In this document: one piece after another, positions 1-7,474 of the stretch
Layout: every line of letters starts with the position of its first letter
How positions within the stretch are numbered: the first letter of the stretch is position 1
From: Prevotellaceae bacterium
GTDB lineage: Bacteria; Bacteroidota; Bacteroidia; Bacteroidales; UBA932
DNA: 27,241 nucleotides
Direction of reading: 5' to 3'
Assembly (NCBI GenBank): GCA_031287815.1
Contig: JAITSM010000014.1
Coordinates: 1 to 27,241, forward strand
The notes under the pieces: generated by a model
Databases searched by the model: none
What the model was told of the DNA's origin: nothing
Seen by the model: only the letters and a program-made list of their open reading frames with translations
Translations under genes and position numbers: made by a program

Positions 1-376
1 CCACAGCGTCTTTGCTGTCGCGCAGTGTCTGTTCGGGAAAAACCGTACAATGCGGCCCCACAAAAATCACTTTTTTAGTGCCCAACTCTTTACAGCGGCG
101 TGCCACTTCGAAGTCATTATAATAAGAAGGCGTAGTGAGTTCCATCACCATTAAATCGGGCTGGTAGGCTTTGGTGTCTTCGTACAATCCTTCATGTCCG
201 CGCTTATTAGCAATATAATCCACAAATTTTACATCATACCCATCCTGCTCCAAGATAGCCGTATCATAAGCCAGCCAATCGGGGTAACGCAATGCCTCTG
301 TTCTATTAACCACCGGCCAGCGTTGCGTACGGCAGAAAGCATCTTTCCATGGAGCGTTTATTAAATGTATTTTCAT
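1..376 (-). CDS. B12-binding-domain radical SAM protein, N-terminal part
   Basis: This is the first ~125 codons of a gene that runs off the left edge of the window. I translated it by hand; it starts MKIHLINAPWKDAF and continues with a Rossmann-like cobalamin-binding pattern: strand and PW near the start, YPDWLAYDTAILEQDGYDV, a second strand VKFVDYI, then PDLMVMELTTPSY and KKVIFVGPHCTVFPE. The P-x-x-DL-V-x-E-x-x-TPSY block followed by a G-P-H strand is typical of the N-terminal B12-binding domain of the large B12-dependent radical SAM family (HpnJ/BchE-like). The CxxxCxxC cluster of the radical SAM domain would lie outside the window, so the substrate cannot be guessed. A -7 box lies 44 bp upstream of the ATG. 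Family assignment is fairly sure; function is open. Confidence 0.75.
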   Translation of the reverse strand, partial: MKIHLINAPWKDAFCRTQRWPVVNRTEALRYPDWLAYDTAILEQDGYDVKFVDYIANKRGHEGLYEDTKAYQPDLMVMELTTPSYYNDFEVARRCKELGTKKVIFVGPHCTVFPEQTLRDSKDAV

Positions 377-419
377 TCTTCGGTTATTTTTTTATAATTA
401 TATAGCGCAACAAATGAAG

Positions 420-427
420 CAAAGATA
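420..427 (-). promoter_or_regulatory. -7 promoter box for the radical SAM gene
   Basis: On the minus strand this reads TATCTTTG, a full match to the Bacteroidetes -7 consensus TAnnTTTG. It lies between the yfhO stop and the radical SAM start. No good -33 TTG was found at 19-20 bp. Confidence 0.5.
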
Positions 428-439
428 CAAATTTTAGCT

Positions 440-2935
440 TTAATCTATTTCTCCAAGAGCGTCTGTTTTACCGTTATTTCGTTTCCTGAAATAGAACCAA
501 ACAATCAGCGCGGCAGTCAGCAGGAATGAGATGATGGAAACAATAATCCCCATGCGGAAAACAGGCGATTCAAACCGCAGTTCCAGCTGATGCGTTCCCG
601 CACGCAGGAACACGCCGCTGAAGCCGATATTTACCTGTTCCATCGTTACCGGCGCGTCGTTGTCAAATACTTTCCAGCCTTTGTCGAAAGGAATAGTAAA
701 GAATAGCAGTTTATCTTTATTTAAGGTGATATTCCCCTGAATTTTGTTTTGGCTGAAATACGTCATCTGAAAGGTGTCTTGCCGGAGGCTGTCCACATCG
801 GCGGCCAAATCTTCGAGCAAATATTGGCCTTGCGCAACAGGATGCGACAACCGTGGCAAAGCGGCATAGTTTACCGTATCGGCGTCATCCGTTACGACGG
901 CTTTCAACAGGGCGGCGTCTTTAAACGATAAACTGTCAAAAGCGCTGCGCGGCAGGTAGTGCGAATAAGTATAGCCGAAAGGCAATGTGAATTTGTTTTT
1001 ATAAATATACACATCCCCGATTTTATTGATAGAATCGTTTAACAACAGCGCCTGTGGCGGAAGCGGCTGTTTCGACAGGTTGTAATGCACATTGCCGAAA
1101 ACCTGCAACAGCGGGCGGTCTATCGTCAATCCTTCCAGCCACCGGGTGGCATATTCATCGTTCGGCGGAATAATTTGCAATGCCGATAAAAACTGCACAT
1201 AATTCAGCTGATTGAAATTCATATAAGCGGTAGTCCCATAAAATCGTTGTGTCATGGGATCTTTAAGGCTCTTGTGTATTGCTAAACTGGAGCCATACGT
1301 TTTTTGTATCCGGTAAAAAGTTGAATCAAGTTGATGCAGGTAGTTTACAGCTTCAATAGAATAGTCGTTATAACCTTTTTTGCCTTTCATCTCCCCATAC
1401 GATACGATATCCCGTTTATTGACCGTGATATTGGCCATATATGCCAGCTCTATAAATACTAATCCGATTAAAACAGGTTTTACATAACGCACCGTATTTT
1501 TCAAAGGCAGCAAGCTAATCAATAATGTGTATAGCAACAAAAACCACAGACAAAATGATTGTAGCCCGGATTGAAAAAGCGGTAAGTTTGCCTGGTATGG
1601 GTGTGGTACGCCCATCATATTCGGACTGTAAAGCAAAATAAGCAGGCCAAAGAAAGTGCAGAATAAAATTTTATAATTTATTTTACGTGTAGTGCAAATA
1701 TAATTTAGCGCCACAGAAGCGTACATTAAGAGGAATAATGCGAAGAAAAACGCTAAAATGCGGTAGTATTTTCCGGCAAACAACCATAATGCATAGCGGA
1801 AAAAAGGAAAGATGAACGGCAGCAATGCACATGCAAATAAGATGCCGAATATCCATTTCTTGCGTTTCGGTAAAGCAGGAAAAAGTTGGGTGAACAACAA
1901 TAATGTGAACAATCCTATATAAAGTGAAGGCGCTTCGAAATAATTCTCCGCGCCGGCAAAATAATTCCCCGTTCCCAGCATGTCGTTAGAAAATAAACGG
2001 CCGATTTTAGTAAGGTTATCCAATAATCCGTCTGTTTGAAAAACAGGCGCGCTCATTAGTTGGGAGAAAAAAGATACTTCGCCGCTTACACGGGGGCTGT
2101 TTAGCATCATTACGCCTTTTTCGAAACTGATGAAAGCGCTGATACCAACGCCTAATGCGCCCAGCCCTACTAATTGCCCATATACAGGCAGCATTTTCTT
2201 TACATTCCATCCATATTGATTATATAAACGTACCAATACATAAATGCCCGTAAATAGGGAAAACATAGCCCAATCAAATGGCCAAACCATCCCTGTCAGG
2301 GCAATAGCAAAGGGGAAATAATACCATTGCTTATGTAGTAATTTTTCCACAGAAAAAAACAAAAAAGCGATTTGGTAAATTTCTATAGTGTGTAAATACC
2401 AACAGCTTCCCAATACCATAAATCCGCTAAAGGTAAAACACATGGCGCCGATCATGGCCGTATAGGGCACTAATTTCAATTCACGTAAAAACAAATAAAA
2501 TAACAGCCCGGCGGTAAGGAATTTCAAGGCTTCTATAAAGCCTACCAAGTAGGCAATATTATCCGGACTTGCAGAGCATAAGAGCCATGTAAAAGGGTCG
2601 CCCCAAAGTAATCCCGTGATATTTTGCCCCATTCCTACATAAAACGACCAACGCGAAAAACCGTCCAAATTATGCAAATAATCGGAAAAATGATAAAATT
2701 CAGGATACCATCCATTCAAAGAATCGCTCCCGATATCTTTATACAAAAACACTTTGTTCAGCAGCAGGAAGTCGTGGAACACGAATAATACCAATCCCCC
2801 CAGTAGGGCTAACAGGATATAAAAACCTTTTTTGGAGGAAAGGGGCGTTTCTTGTATCACCGGCTGCGGTTTGCTTTTCTGCGCAACCCGCCGCTGGTTG
2901 CCGGGATGTGGCTTTTGCCGGTAGGTTGTGGTCAT
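440..2935 (-). CDS. YfhO family multispanning membrane protein
   Basis: 831-residue polytopic membrane protein. After a short basic cytoplasmic N-terminus, the first transmembrane helix (about residues 37-55) leads into an extracytoplasmic loop with YKDIGSDSLNGWYPEF, the acidic first-loop signature of YfhO/GT-C type proteins. About a dozen more hydrophobic segments follow to about residue 510. A large soluble extracytoplasmic region comes next, and a last transmembrane helix (about residues 795-815) sits before a basic tail. YfhO-family proteins are thought to act as GT-C-like glycosyltransferases or lipid-linked sugar modifying proteins at the cell envelope; the substrate here is unknown. 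The ATG at 2935 is preceded by a -7 box. It is a single gene, with argS upstream on the same strand but separated by its own promoter and a tandem repeat. Confidence 0.85.
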   Translation of the reverse strand: MTTTYRQKPHPGNQRRVAQKSKPQPVIQETPLSSKKGFYILLALLGGLVLFVFHDFLLLNKVFLYKDIGSDSLNGWYPEFYHFSDYLHNLDGFSRWSFYVGMGQNITGLLWGDPFTWLLCSASPDNIAYLVGFIEALKFLTAGLLFYLFLRELKLVPYTAMIGAMCFTFSGFMVLGSCWYLHTIEIYQIAFLFFSVEKLLHKQWYYFPFAIALTGMVWPFDWAMFSLFTGIYVLVRLYNQYGWNVKKMLPVYGQLVGLGALGVGISAFISFEKGVMMLNSPRVSGEVSFFSQLMSAPVFQTDGLLDNLTKIGRLFSNDMLGTGNYFAGAENYFEAPSLYIGLFTLLLFTQLFPALPKRKKWIFGILFACALLPFIFPFFRYALWLFAGKYYRILAFFFALFLLMYASVALNYICTTRKINYKILFCTFFGLLILLYSPNMMGVPHPYQANLPLFQSGLQSFCLWFLLLYTLLISLLPLKNTVRYVKPVLIGLVFIELAYMANITVNKRDIVSYGEMKGKKGYNDYSIEAVNYLHQLDSTFYRIQKTYGSSLAIHKSLKDPMTQRFYGTTAYMNFNQLNYVQFLSALQIIPPNDEYATRWLEGLTIDRPLLQVFGNVHYNLSKQPLPPQALLLNDSINKIGDVYIYKNKFTLPFGYTYSHYLPRSAFDSLSFKDAALLKAVVTDDADTVNYAALPRLSHPVAQGQYLLEDLAADVDSLRQDTFQMTYFSQNKIQGNITLNKDKLLFFTIPFDKGWKVFDNDAPVTMEQVNIGFSGVFLRAGTHQLELRFESPVFRMGIIVSIISFLLTAALIVWFYFRKRNNGKTDALGEID

Positions 2936-2966
2936 GGATGTGCTTATATTATATTTATTGCGGATG

Positions 2967-2974
2967 CAAAGGTA
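2967..2974 (-). promoter_or_regulatory. -7 promoter box for the yfhO-type gene
   Basis: Reads TACCTTTG on the minus strand, an exact TAnnTTTG match 31 bp upstream of the ATG. No clear -33 TTG is present; the 21-bp repeat array starts where the -33 region should be. Confidence 0.55.
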
Positions 2975-2979
2975 AAAAT

Positions 2980-3084
2980 AATTTCAGATAATTCCGTTAT
3001 AGGCGCCTATATTTCGGTTACAGGCGTCAATATTTCAATTACAGGCGCCAATATTTCAGTTATTGGCGCCTATAATTTCGTTAG
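2980..3084. repeat. 21-bp tandem repeat with GGCGCC cores (four copies plus a degenerate one)
   Basis: Four consecutive 21-bp units start at 3001, 3022, 3043 and 3064. Each begins with a GGCGCC or GGCGTC core and continues with an A/T-rich ATATTTC-type stretch ending in GTTAY; a degenerate unit covers 2980-3000. The first unit includes a perfect 14-bp palindrome centred on GGCGCC (2998-3011). A period of 21 bp is two helical turns, so the cores face the same side of the DNA. The array lies between the argS stop (3101) and the yfhO -7 box. Frames across it are open only because the period is a multiple of three; I do not call a gene here. Confidence 0.85.
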
Positions 3085-3100
3085 TTCCTGCCGTTTTTTT

Positions 3101-4879
3101 CTACATTCTTTCCGGCAGGCCGATGCCTAAAATATTCATGGCGGTTTTCAGCACGGCCGCTACTTGTTGTAACAGCAGGAGGCGTTGCTTTTTCACGGCG
3201 GCGTCGGGCTCTTTCAGCACGGAAACGTCGTGGTAGTACTGGTTAAACTCTTTTGCCAGCTCGTAAGCATAATTGGCAATCAGCGCCGGCGAATGTTCAT
3301 CGCCCGCCTCGCGGATTTTCGCCGGAAAGGCGTGGAGGATTTTTATCAGTGAAATTTCTTTTTCCATCCATCCGGCATGGGTTAATTCCGCCGGCAGCGC
3401 CTGTTCCGCCGCTTTGCGCAATACGGATTTTATGCGGGCATGGGTGTACTGGATAAACGGCCCCGTGTGGCCGTTGAAATCAATAGATTCTTTGGGGTCG
3501 AACAGCATGGTCTTTTTGGGGTCTACTTTCAGGATAAAGTATTTCAGTGCGCCCAATCCGGTCATTTCAAACAGGCGTTGCTGTTCGTCTGCCGGTATTT
3601 CTTCCAGTTTGCCCAATTCCACAGAAGTCTCGCGGGCGGTGGTGATCATTTCCGCTATCAAATCGTCGGCGTCGACCACCGTGCCTTCGCGCGATTTCAT
3701 TTTGCCTTCGGGCAGTTCCACCATGCCGTACGAAAGGTGGTAAATGGCCGCAGCCCACGGATAGCCCAACTTTTCCAATACCAATTTGAGCGCCCGGAAA
3801 TGATAATTCTGTTCATTGCCCACCACGTATAGGTGTTCGTCGAAATGGTATTCTTCGTAACGTTGCTGCGCCGTGCCGAGGTCCTGCGTCATATAAACCG
3901 ACGTGCCGTCGGCGCGCAATACTAATTTTTGATCCAATCCGCCGGCCGTTAAATCTATCCACACCGAGCCGTCGGGATGCTGCGTAAACACGCCCTTTTC
4001 CAAGCCTCCGGCCACTATTTTTTTACCTGATAAATACGTGTCGGACTCATAATAAATCCGGTCAAAATGCACGCCGAGCTTTTGGTACGTTTCGTTAAAA
4101 CCCGCATACACCCAGTCGTTCATCATGCGCCACAGGCGTACGGTTGCTTCGTCGCCCCGTTCCCATCGGCGGAGCATCTCCTGTGCTTCGGCTATCACCG
4201 GCGCCTGTTTAGCGGCTTCCTCGTCGCTTTTGCCCTGCGCTTTCAATCCGGCTTGTTGTTCTTTATATTTTTTGTCGAACAGCACGTAATATTCCCCCAC
4301 CAGGTGGTCGCCTTTCTTGCCGGACGATTCCGGCGTTTCGCCCTTGCCCCATTTTTGCCATGCCAGCATGGACTTGCAGATATGAATACCGCGATCGTTG
4401 ACCAGGTTTACTTTAATTACCTTGTGTCCGTTGGCTTCCAGCAGCCGCGCTACCGACCATCCCAATAAATTATTGCGGATATGCCCCAGGTGCAGCGGCT
4501 TGTTGGTGTTGGGCGACGAGTATTCTACCACCACCGTTTTCCCCGAAGGCGCATGCATTCCATAGCGTTCTGCGCCGGCCATAGCCGCAAATTGCCGGTG
4601 CCAAAACCCCGCCGACAGTTTAATATTTAAAAAACCTTTCACCACGTTGAAGGAAGCGATTTCGGGGCATTGTCGCTGCAATTGGCTGCCTACTTCTTCG
4701 CCTGTTTGCTCGGGCGATTTTTTACTGATTTTTAACAGCGGATACATCATTGCCGTGAAGTCGCCTTCAAATTCCCTGCGGGTAGCCTGCAGCTGCAACA
4801 CCGCTTCCGGCGCGGGTTGCGCGTATAATGACATAATAGCTTTGGCTACTTCTTTGTTTAAAAATTGTTCTGCGCTCAT
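3101..4879 (-). CDS. argS: Arginine--tRNA ligase
   Basis: 592-residue class I aminoacyl-tRNA synthetase that charges tRNA-Arg with arginine using ATP. The N-terminal Add-1 domain begins MSAEQFLNKEV. The catalytic core has SSPNTNKPLHLGHIRNN, which contains the HIGH-type motif HLGH. The GKMKSREGTVVDADDL stretch holds the KMSKS-region equivalent, and the C-terminal DALR anticodon-binding domain ends the protein. I chose the ATG at 4879: the frame stays open for 28 more codons upstream, but that extension overlaps the promoter (TACCTTTG at 4918-4925) and family members start at the Add-1 domain. Divergent from udk. Confidence 0.96.
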   Translation of the reverse strand: MSAEQFLNKEVAKAIMSLYAQPAPEAVLQLQATRREFEGDFTAMMYPLLKISKKSPEQTGEEVGSQLQRQCPEIASFNVVKGFLNIKLSAGFWHRQFAAMAGAERYGMHAPSGKTVVVEYSSPNTNKPLHLGHIRNNLLGWSVARLLEANGHKVIKVNLVNDRGIHICKSMLAWQKWGKGETPESSGKKGDHLVGEYYVLFDKKYKEQQAGLKAQGKSDEEAAKQAPVIAEAQEMLRRWERGDEATVRLWRMMNDWVYAGFNETYQKLGVHFDRIYYESDTYLSGKKIVAGGLEKGVFTQHPDGSVWIDLTAGGLDQKLVLRADGTSVYMTQDLGTAQQRYEEYHFDEHLYVVGNEQNYHFRALKLVLEKLGYPWAAAIYHLSYGMVELPEGKMKSREGTVVDADDLIAEMITTARETSVELGKLEEIPADEQQRLFEMTGLGALKYFILKVDPKKTMLFDPKESIDFNGHTGPFIQYTHARIKSVLRKAAEQALPAELTHAGWMEKEISLIKILHAFPAKIREAGDEHSPALIANYAYELAKEFNQYYHDVSVLKEPDAAVKKQRLLLLQQVAAVLKTAMNILGIGLPERM

Positions 4880-4917
4880 AAAATACAAATGGCCTGTTAA
4901 TTGTTTTACACAAGGTG

Positions 4918-4925
4918 CAAAGGTA
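4918..4925 (-). promoter_or_regulatory. -7 promoter box for argS
   Basis: TACCTTTG on the minus strand, an exact match to TAnnTTTG, 38 bp upstream of the chosen ATG. It supports the downstream start codon, since the alternative upstream start would precede it. Confidence 0.6.
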
Positions 4926-4960
4926 AGAAAAATCCGCTTTAATTTGTAGATAATTTTTCT

Positions 4961-4968
4961 CATCTTTG
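4961..4968 (+). promoter_or_regulatory. Probable -7 promoter box for udk
   Basis: CATCTTTG, one mismatch to TAnnTTTG, ending 21 bp before the udk ATG. It is divergent from the argS promoter 36 bp away. Confidence 0.4.
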
Positions 4969-4989
4969 CAGAAAAAAACGGGTTATAAC

Positions 4990-5604
4990 ATGTTAATAAT
5001 TGGAATTGCCGGCGGCACCGGCTCGGGAAAAACCACCGTAGTAAACAAAATTATTTCGTTGTTCCGCAACGACGAGGTAGTCCTCATTCCGCAGGATTCG
5101 TACTACAAAGACAGTAGCCACCTGCCTTTGGAAGAACGGCTGGAGTTGAATTTCGACCACCCCGACTCCATTGATTTTAAATTGCTGGTGCAACACCTGA
5201 AAGACCTGAAAGCAGGGAAAGCCATTGAACAGCCCACTTATTCCTACCTCACCTGCACGCGCAACAAAGAAACCATACACGTCGAGCCCTGCCACGTAGT
5301 GATTGTGGAGGGCATTTTGATTTTGGGCGATGCGGAATTGCGCAAACAGTTAAACATAAAAATTTTTGTGGACGCCGACGCCGACGACCGCCTGGGGCGC
5401 GTTATCAGCCGCGACATATTGGAGCGCGGGCGCACGGTGGACAAAGTCCTGGAACGGTACCACAAAACCGTTAAGCCGATGCACCTCCAATTCATCGAGC
5501 CCACCAAGCGCTACGCCGATATTATTATTCCGCAGGGCGGGCATAATCAGGTGGCTATTGATGTGGTATGCGATACTATTCAGCGGGCGCTGGCTGCAAG
5601 ATAA
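4990..5604 (+). CDS. udk: Uridine kinase
   Basis: 204-residue P-loop nucleoside kinase that phosphorylates uridine and cytidine in pyrimidine salvage. The Walker A motif GGTGSGKTT is at residues 8-16. PQDSYYKD follows at the start of the nucleoside-binding region, then NFDHPDSIDF, QPTYSYLTCTR, VEGILIL (Walker B region) and the RDILERGRT lid segment. KPMHLQFIEPTKRYADIIIP is typical of Udk. The ATG at 4990 is chosen because the protein then begins MLIIGIAGG as in relatives; the frame is open eight codons further, to a TTG inside the -7 box. Converges with the FISUMP-1 gene, 16 bp between stops, with no visible terminator. Confidence 0.96.
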   Translation: MLIIGIAGGTGSGKTTVVNKIISLFRNDEVVLIPQDSYYKDSSHLPLEERLELNFDHPDSIDFKLLVQHLKDLKAGKAIEQPTYSYLTCTRNKETIHVEPCHVVIVEGILILGDAELRKQLNIKIFVDADADDRLGRVISRDILERGRTVDKVLERYHKTVKPMHLQFIEPTKRYADIIIPQGGHNQVAIDVVCDTIQRALAAR

Positions 5605-5620
5605 ATTAGGTTTACAAAAC

Positions 5621-6796
5621 TTACAGTTGACGGAAACAACGGACTCGGCCAGTATTACCAGCAGTATTGTTGCAGTAGCCCACGCCGCTACTTGACGATG
5701 ACCAATTCCATATCCAGATAGTGCCCTGGTCGACGCGCGTGTTCACGCAATCGCTTACTATACCATCCCACCTACCGCTGTTGGTACAACAGTTGCAGTA
5801 TAGACTCCAAGTGCTTGACGCCGTCAAGGCAGCACCCCACGTGTCTGCGAACCCTGTGAATCGTTTGGTCAGTTGGTCATCGGTCGGCAGTTGCCAACCA
5901 ACTGGACAGTCCGGCTTATTGCTGCCTCGATAGTAACTATAGCCACTACAAATGGCCACTCTTTTATCGGCATTGTTCATATCTTCTGCCATCCACCAAC
6001 TGCCATCTAAAAATTGCGTTATGCGATAAACTTGATTATCCCTACCGTCTTTTATATACGCTTCCCAATTCTTCGCGCCGCTGGTGCGCTGTTGGCAAAG
6101 ATGCGTTCCGTCAATATACAAATCGCTGCCGGTGTAAATACAGAAATCGCCTGGATAGCCGGTTTCATCCGTTATGGTTACCGGAGTAATAGTTACAGCG
6201 GAGGTAGCAATGGTTGTTCCGTTCACTGTTTGTGTCGTTGCGCCGTTTGCGGTTATTAAGGCAAATGGCGGCGTACCGCGCAAAGTATATGTTCCACCAT
6301 TAGCTGTAACATTCGGCGGATAATCGCTGCCATAAGCGCACCAGTTGAACTTGTCCGGCGGGTTGGGCGCATTGCTCAAAGTAGCGGTAACGGTCGTGCC
6401 GCTGGCGGTTACGAAAAACCCGCGCCCGTTTAAATCCGTATAAGTGCCCGAAGTTACGGATACCGCACTGATTTCAGCTTTGGCAAATGTTCCCGGAGAA
6501 ACGCCGGAAACAGGACAGAAATCTACCCATACCCACACATGGTTATTATACGGCGTACCTGTCCATGACACGCTAAACATTACTTTGCTGTTAGTGTAAT
6601 CCGTTCTTATCGGCGTAATAGTTACAGCGGCAGACAAGTCCCCTATCCCCCAAAGGGAGAATAATAAGGTGAGAAGCCCCCTGAATCCACCAAGAAGCCC
6701 CCTACATCCCCCGAAGGGAGAATTTGTTGTTGAGTGCATAAGCCCCGTTCCCTCTTTGGGGGTTAGGGGGCTTGTTTGTTTTGATAATGTTTTCAT
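5621..6796 (-). CDS. FISUMP-domain secreted protein 1, signal region altered by a repeat
   Basis: 391 residues. The mature part resembles FISUMP proteins 2 and 3 in this window. An N-terminal beta-rich domain (about residues 58-180) holds VSWTGTPYNNHVWVWVDFCPV and KFNWCAYGSDYPPNV. The C-terminal FISUMP domain (about 218-391) holds YTGSDLYIDGTHLCQQRTSGAKNWEAYIKD, RDNQVYRI, WWMAEDM, CPVGWQLPTDDQL and ends RCFRQL. FISUMP proteins are exported or surface proteins of unknown ligand. The first seven residues (MKTLSKQ) match the paralogues' start, but residues 8-54 are encoded by an inverted-repeat element that replaces the normal hydrophobic signal core. A stretch GLLTLLFSLWGIGDLSA remains and might still serve in export. 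Whether the protein is secreted is uncertain. Confidence 0.8.
   Translation of the reverse strand: MKTLSKQTSPLTPKEGTGLMHSTTNSPFGGCRGLLGGFRGLLTLLFSLWGIGDLSAAVTITPIRTDYTNSKVMFSVSWTGTPYNNHVWVWVDFCPVSGVSPGTFAKAEISAVSVTSGTYTDLNGRGFFVTASGTTVTATLSNAPNPPDKFNWCAYGSDYPPNVTANGGTYTLRGTPPFALITANGATTQTVNGTTIATSAVTITPVTITDETGYPGDFCIYTGSDLYIDGTHLCQQRTSGAKNWEAYIKDGRDNQVYRITQFLDGSWWMAEDMNNADKRVAICSGYSYYRGSNKPDCPVGWQLPTDDQLTKRFTGFADTWGAALTASSTWSLYCNCCTNSGRWDGIVSDCVNTRVDQGTIWIWNWSSSSSGVGYCNNTAGNTGRVRCFRQL
6634..6775. repeat. Inverted-repeat (MITE-like) element inside the FISUMP-1 coding region
   Basis: The 142-bp stretch begins with ACAAGTCCCCTATCCCCC and ends with the inverted counterpart GGGGGTTAGGGGGCTTGT. 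The terminal repeats are about 26 bp and imperfect. Two further internal copies of the AAGCCCCCT motif are at about 6673-6695 and 6693-6721. Read in the gene's frame it encodes SPLTPKEG and SPFGGCRGLLGG. Compared with the other two FISUMP genes it sits exactly in the signal-peptide region and adds about 38 codons while keeping the frame. No transposase is nearby, so any mobility would be in trans. Confidence 0.7.
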
Positions 6797-6845
6797 AATT
6801 ATAGTTGTTTATTGGTTAATATCCGATAGTATGGGCTTCGGCACA

Positions 6846-7034
6846 CTTGCCGCACGTGTGGCAACCTTGCCGAAGGGCTGCAAACGCCTTGCCGCACGTG
6901 CGGCAACCTTGCCGAAGGGCTACAAACGCTTTGCCGCACGTGCGGCAACCTTGCCGAAGGGCTGCAAACGCTTTGCCGCACGTGCGGCAACCCTTCCGAA
7001 GGGCTGCAAACGCCTTGCCGCACGTGTCGGAAGG
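6846..7034. repeat. 42-bp tandem repeat with an 18-bp palindrome
   Basis: Four full 42-bp units start at 6846, 6888, 6930 and 6972, with a fifth, broken unit from 7014. In units 2-4 each contains TTGCCGCACGTGCGGCAA, a perfect 18-bp palindrome; units 1 and 5 carry a changed version. Each also has a CCGAAGG-type small inverted repeat and GGGCTGCAAACGC. Since 42 is a multiple of three, all frames stay open across it, giving 14-residue repeat peptides; I do not consider these genes. The array lies inside the FISUMP-1 leader, between the proximal hairpin (7113-7187) and the ATG (6796). In the other two modules only a conserved 29-nt A-rich spacer is found there. Confidence 0.9.
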
Positions 7035-7112
7035 GGAAAAAAGGCTATTTGGTATACTACTATTTGTATTCATTGCTTACTTTCCTTTATCTATTGTCTA
7101 TGTTCTTTTTTC

Positions 7113-7187
7113 GCAGCTTTGGGGCTGTTTCCAAACACAAACCAATCTTATAAAACAACCCCTCGCTACGATTTTTTATTCGCTGCC
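7113..7187 (-). ncRNA. FISUMP leader, proximal hairpin, copy A
   Basis: Read on the minus strand, this has GGCAGCG, an A-rich spacer, then a hairpin closed by GTAGC and GCTGC. Its second helix pairs GGGGTTGTTT with AAACAGCCCC. The loop contains GGTTTGTGTTTG, nearly the same as copies B and C. Two pairs appear as G-U wobble here where copies B or C have Watson-Crick pairs. It belongs to the transcribed leader of FISUMP-1, but is now ~320 nt from the ATG because of the repeat array. Confidence 0.7.
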
Positions 7188-7252
7188 AATGATCTTCGTT
7201 CCTTTATTCTTTGTACATTTAAACAAAAACGAAACGCAGACTTTAATTTATT

Positions 7253-7354
7253 GTACTTTGAGGCTCTGGCAACCTACGCAAAATATAAACTAATGTCCGC
7301 GTTTTGTTGAACATTGCTCATTTTGCGTTTGAAATATGCCAGACTTCAAAGTAC
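7253..7354 (-). ncRNA. FISUMP leader, distal three-helix hairpin, copy A
   Basis: 102-nt stem-loop. Outer helix: 9 perfect pairs, 7253-7261 with 7346-7354. First internal loop: AGT opposite AGCC (minus strand). Middle helix: 6 pairs, 7266-7271 with 7337-7342. Second internal loop: TATTTCAA opposite AGGT. Inner helix: 9 perfect pairs, 7276-7284 with 7320-7328. An apical helix pairs 7292-7298 with 7309-7315. Layout and internal-loop bases recur in copies B and C although helix sequences differ. It lies ~60 nt after the predicted transcription start. Confidence 0.7.
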
Positions 7355-7419
7355 AGAACACAAAAATCGACTTATATCATCGACTTTTATTGACCATAAA
7401 AAAGAACTTAAATAGGCTA

Positions 7420-7449
7420 CAAATATATTACTTTATTTTTTATCTGCAA
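7420..7449 (-). promoter_or_regulatory. FISUMP-1 promoter (-33 TTG, N19, -7 TATATTTG)
   Basis: On the minus strand, TTG (7447-7449) is followed by exactly 19 bp and TATATTTG (7420-7427), a perfect sigma-ABfr promoter. The spacer is nearly identical to those of the FISUMP-2 and -3 promoters (AAAAAATAAAGTAA). The start of transcription should be near 7413, just before an AAGTTCTTT boxA-like stretch (7401-7409). It lies 25 bp after the mutS2 stop on the same strand. Confidence 0.8.
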
Positions 7450-7474
7450 ATATTATTTACATATTTTTCTATAT

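Noticed and set aside
2852..3130. 92-codon plus-strand frame over the 21-bp repeat
   Set aside because: It overlaps the yfhO start antisense and is kept open by the repeat period only.
6846..7034. CRISPR array or coding repeats (14-residue peptides on both strands)
   Set aside because: Units are contiguous without spacers, palindromic, and no cas gene is present. All frames are open only because the period is a multiple of three.
7253..7354. Integron attC site or invertible promoter repeat
   Set aside because: The nested helices with internal loops occur downstream of the promoter in all three modules. There are no RYYYAAC/GTTRRRY boxes and no integrase or invertase nearby.
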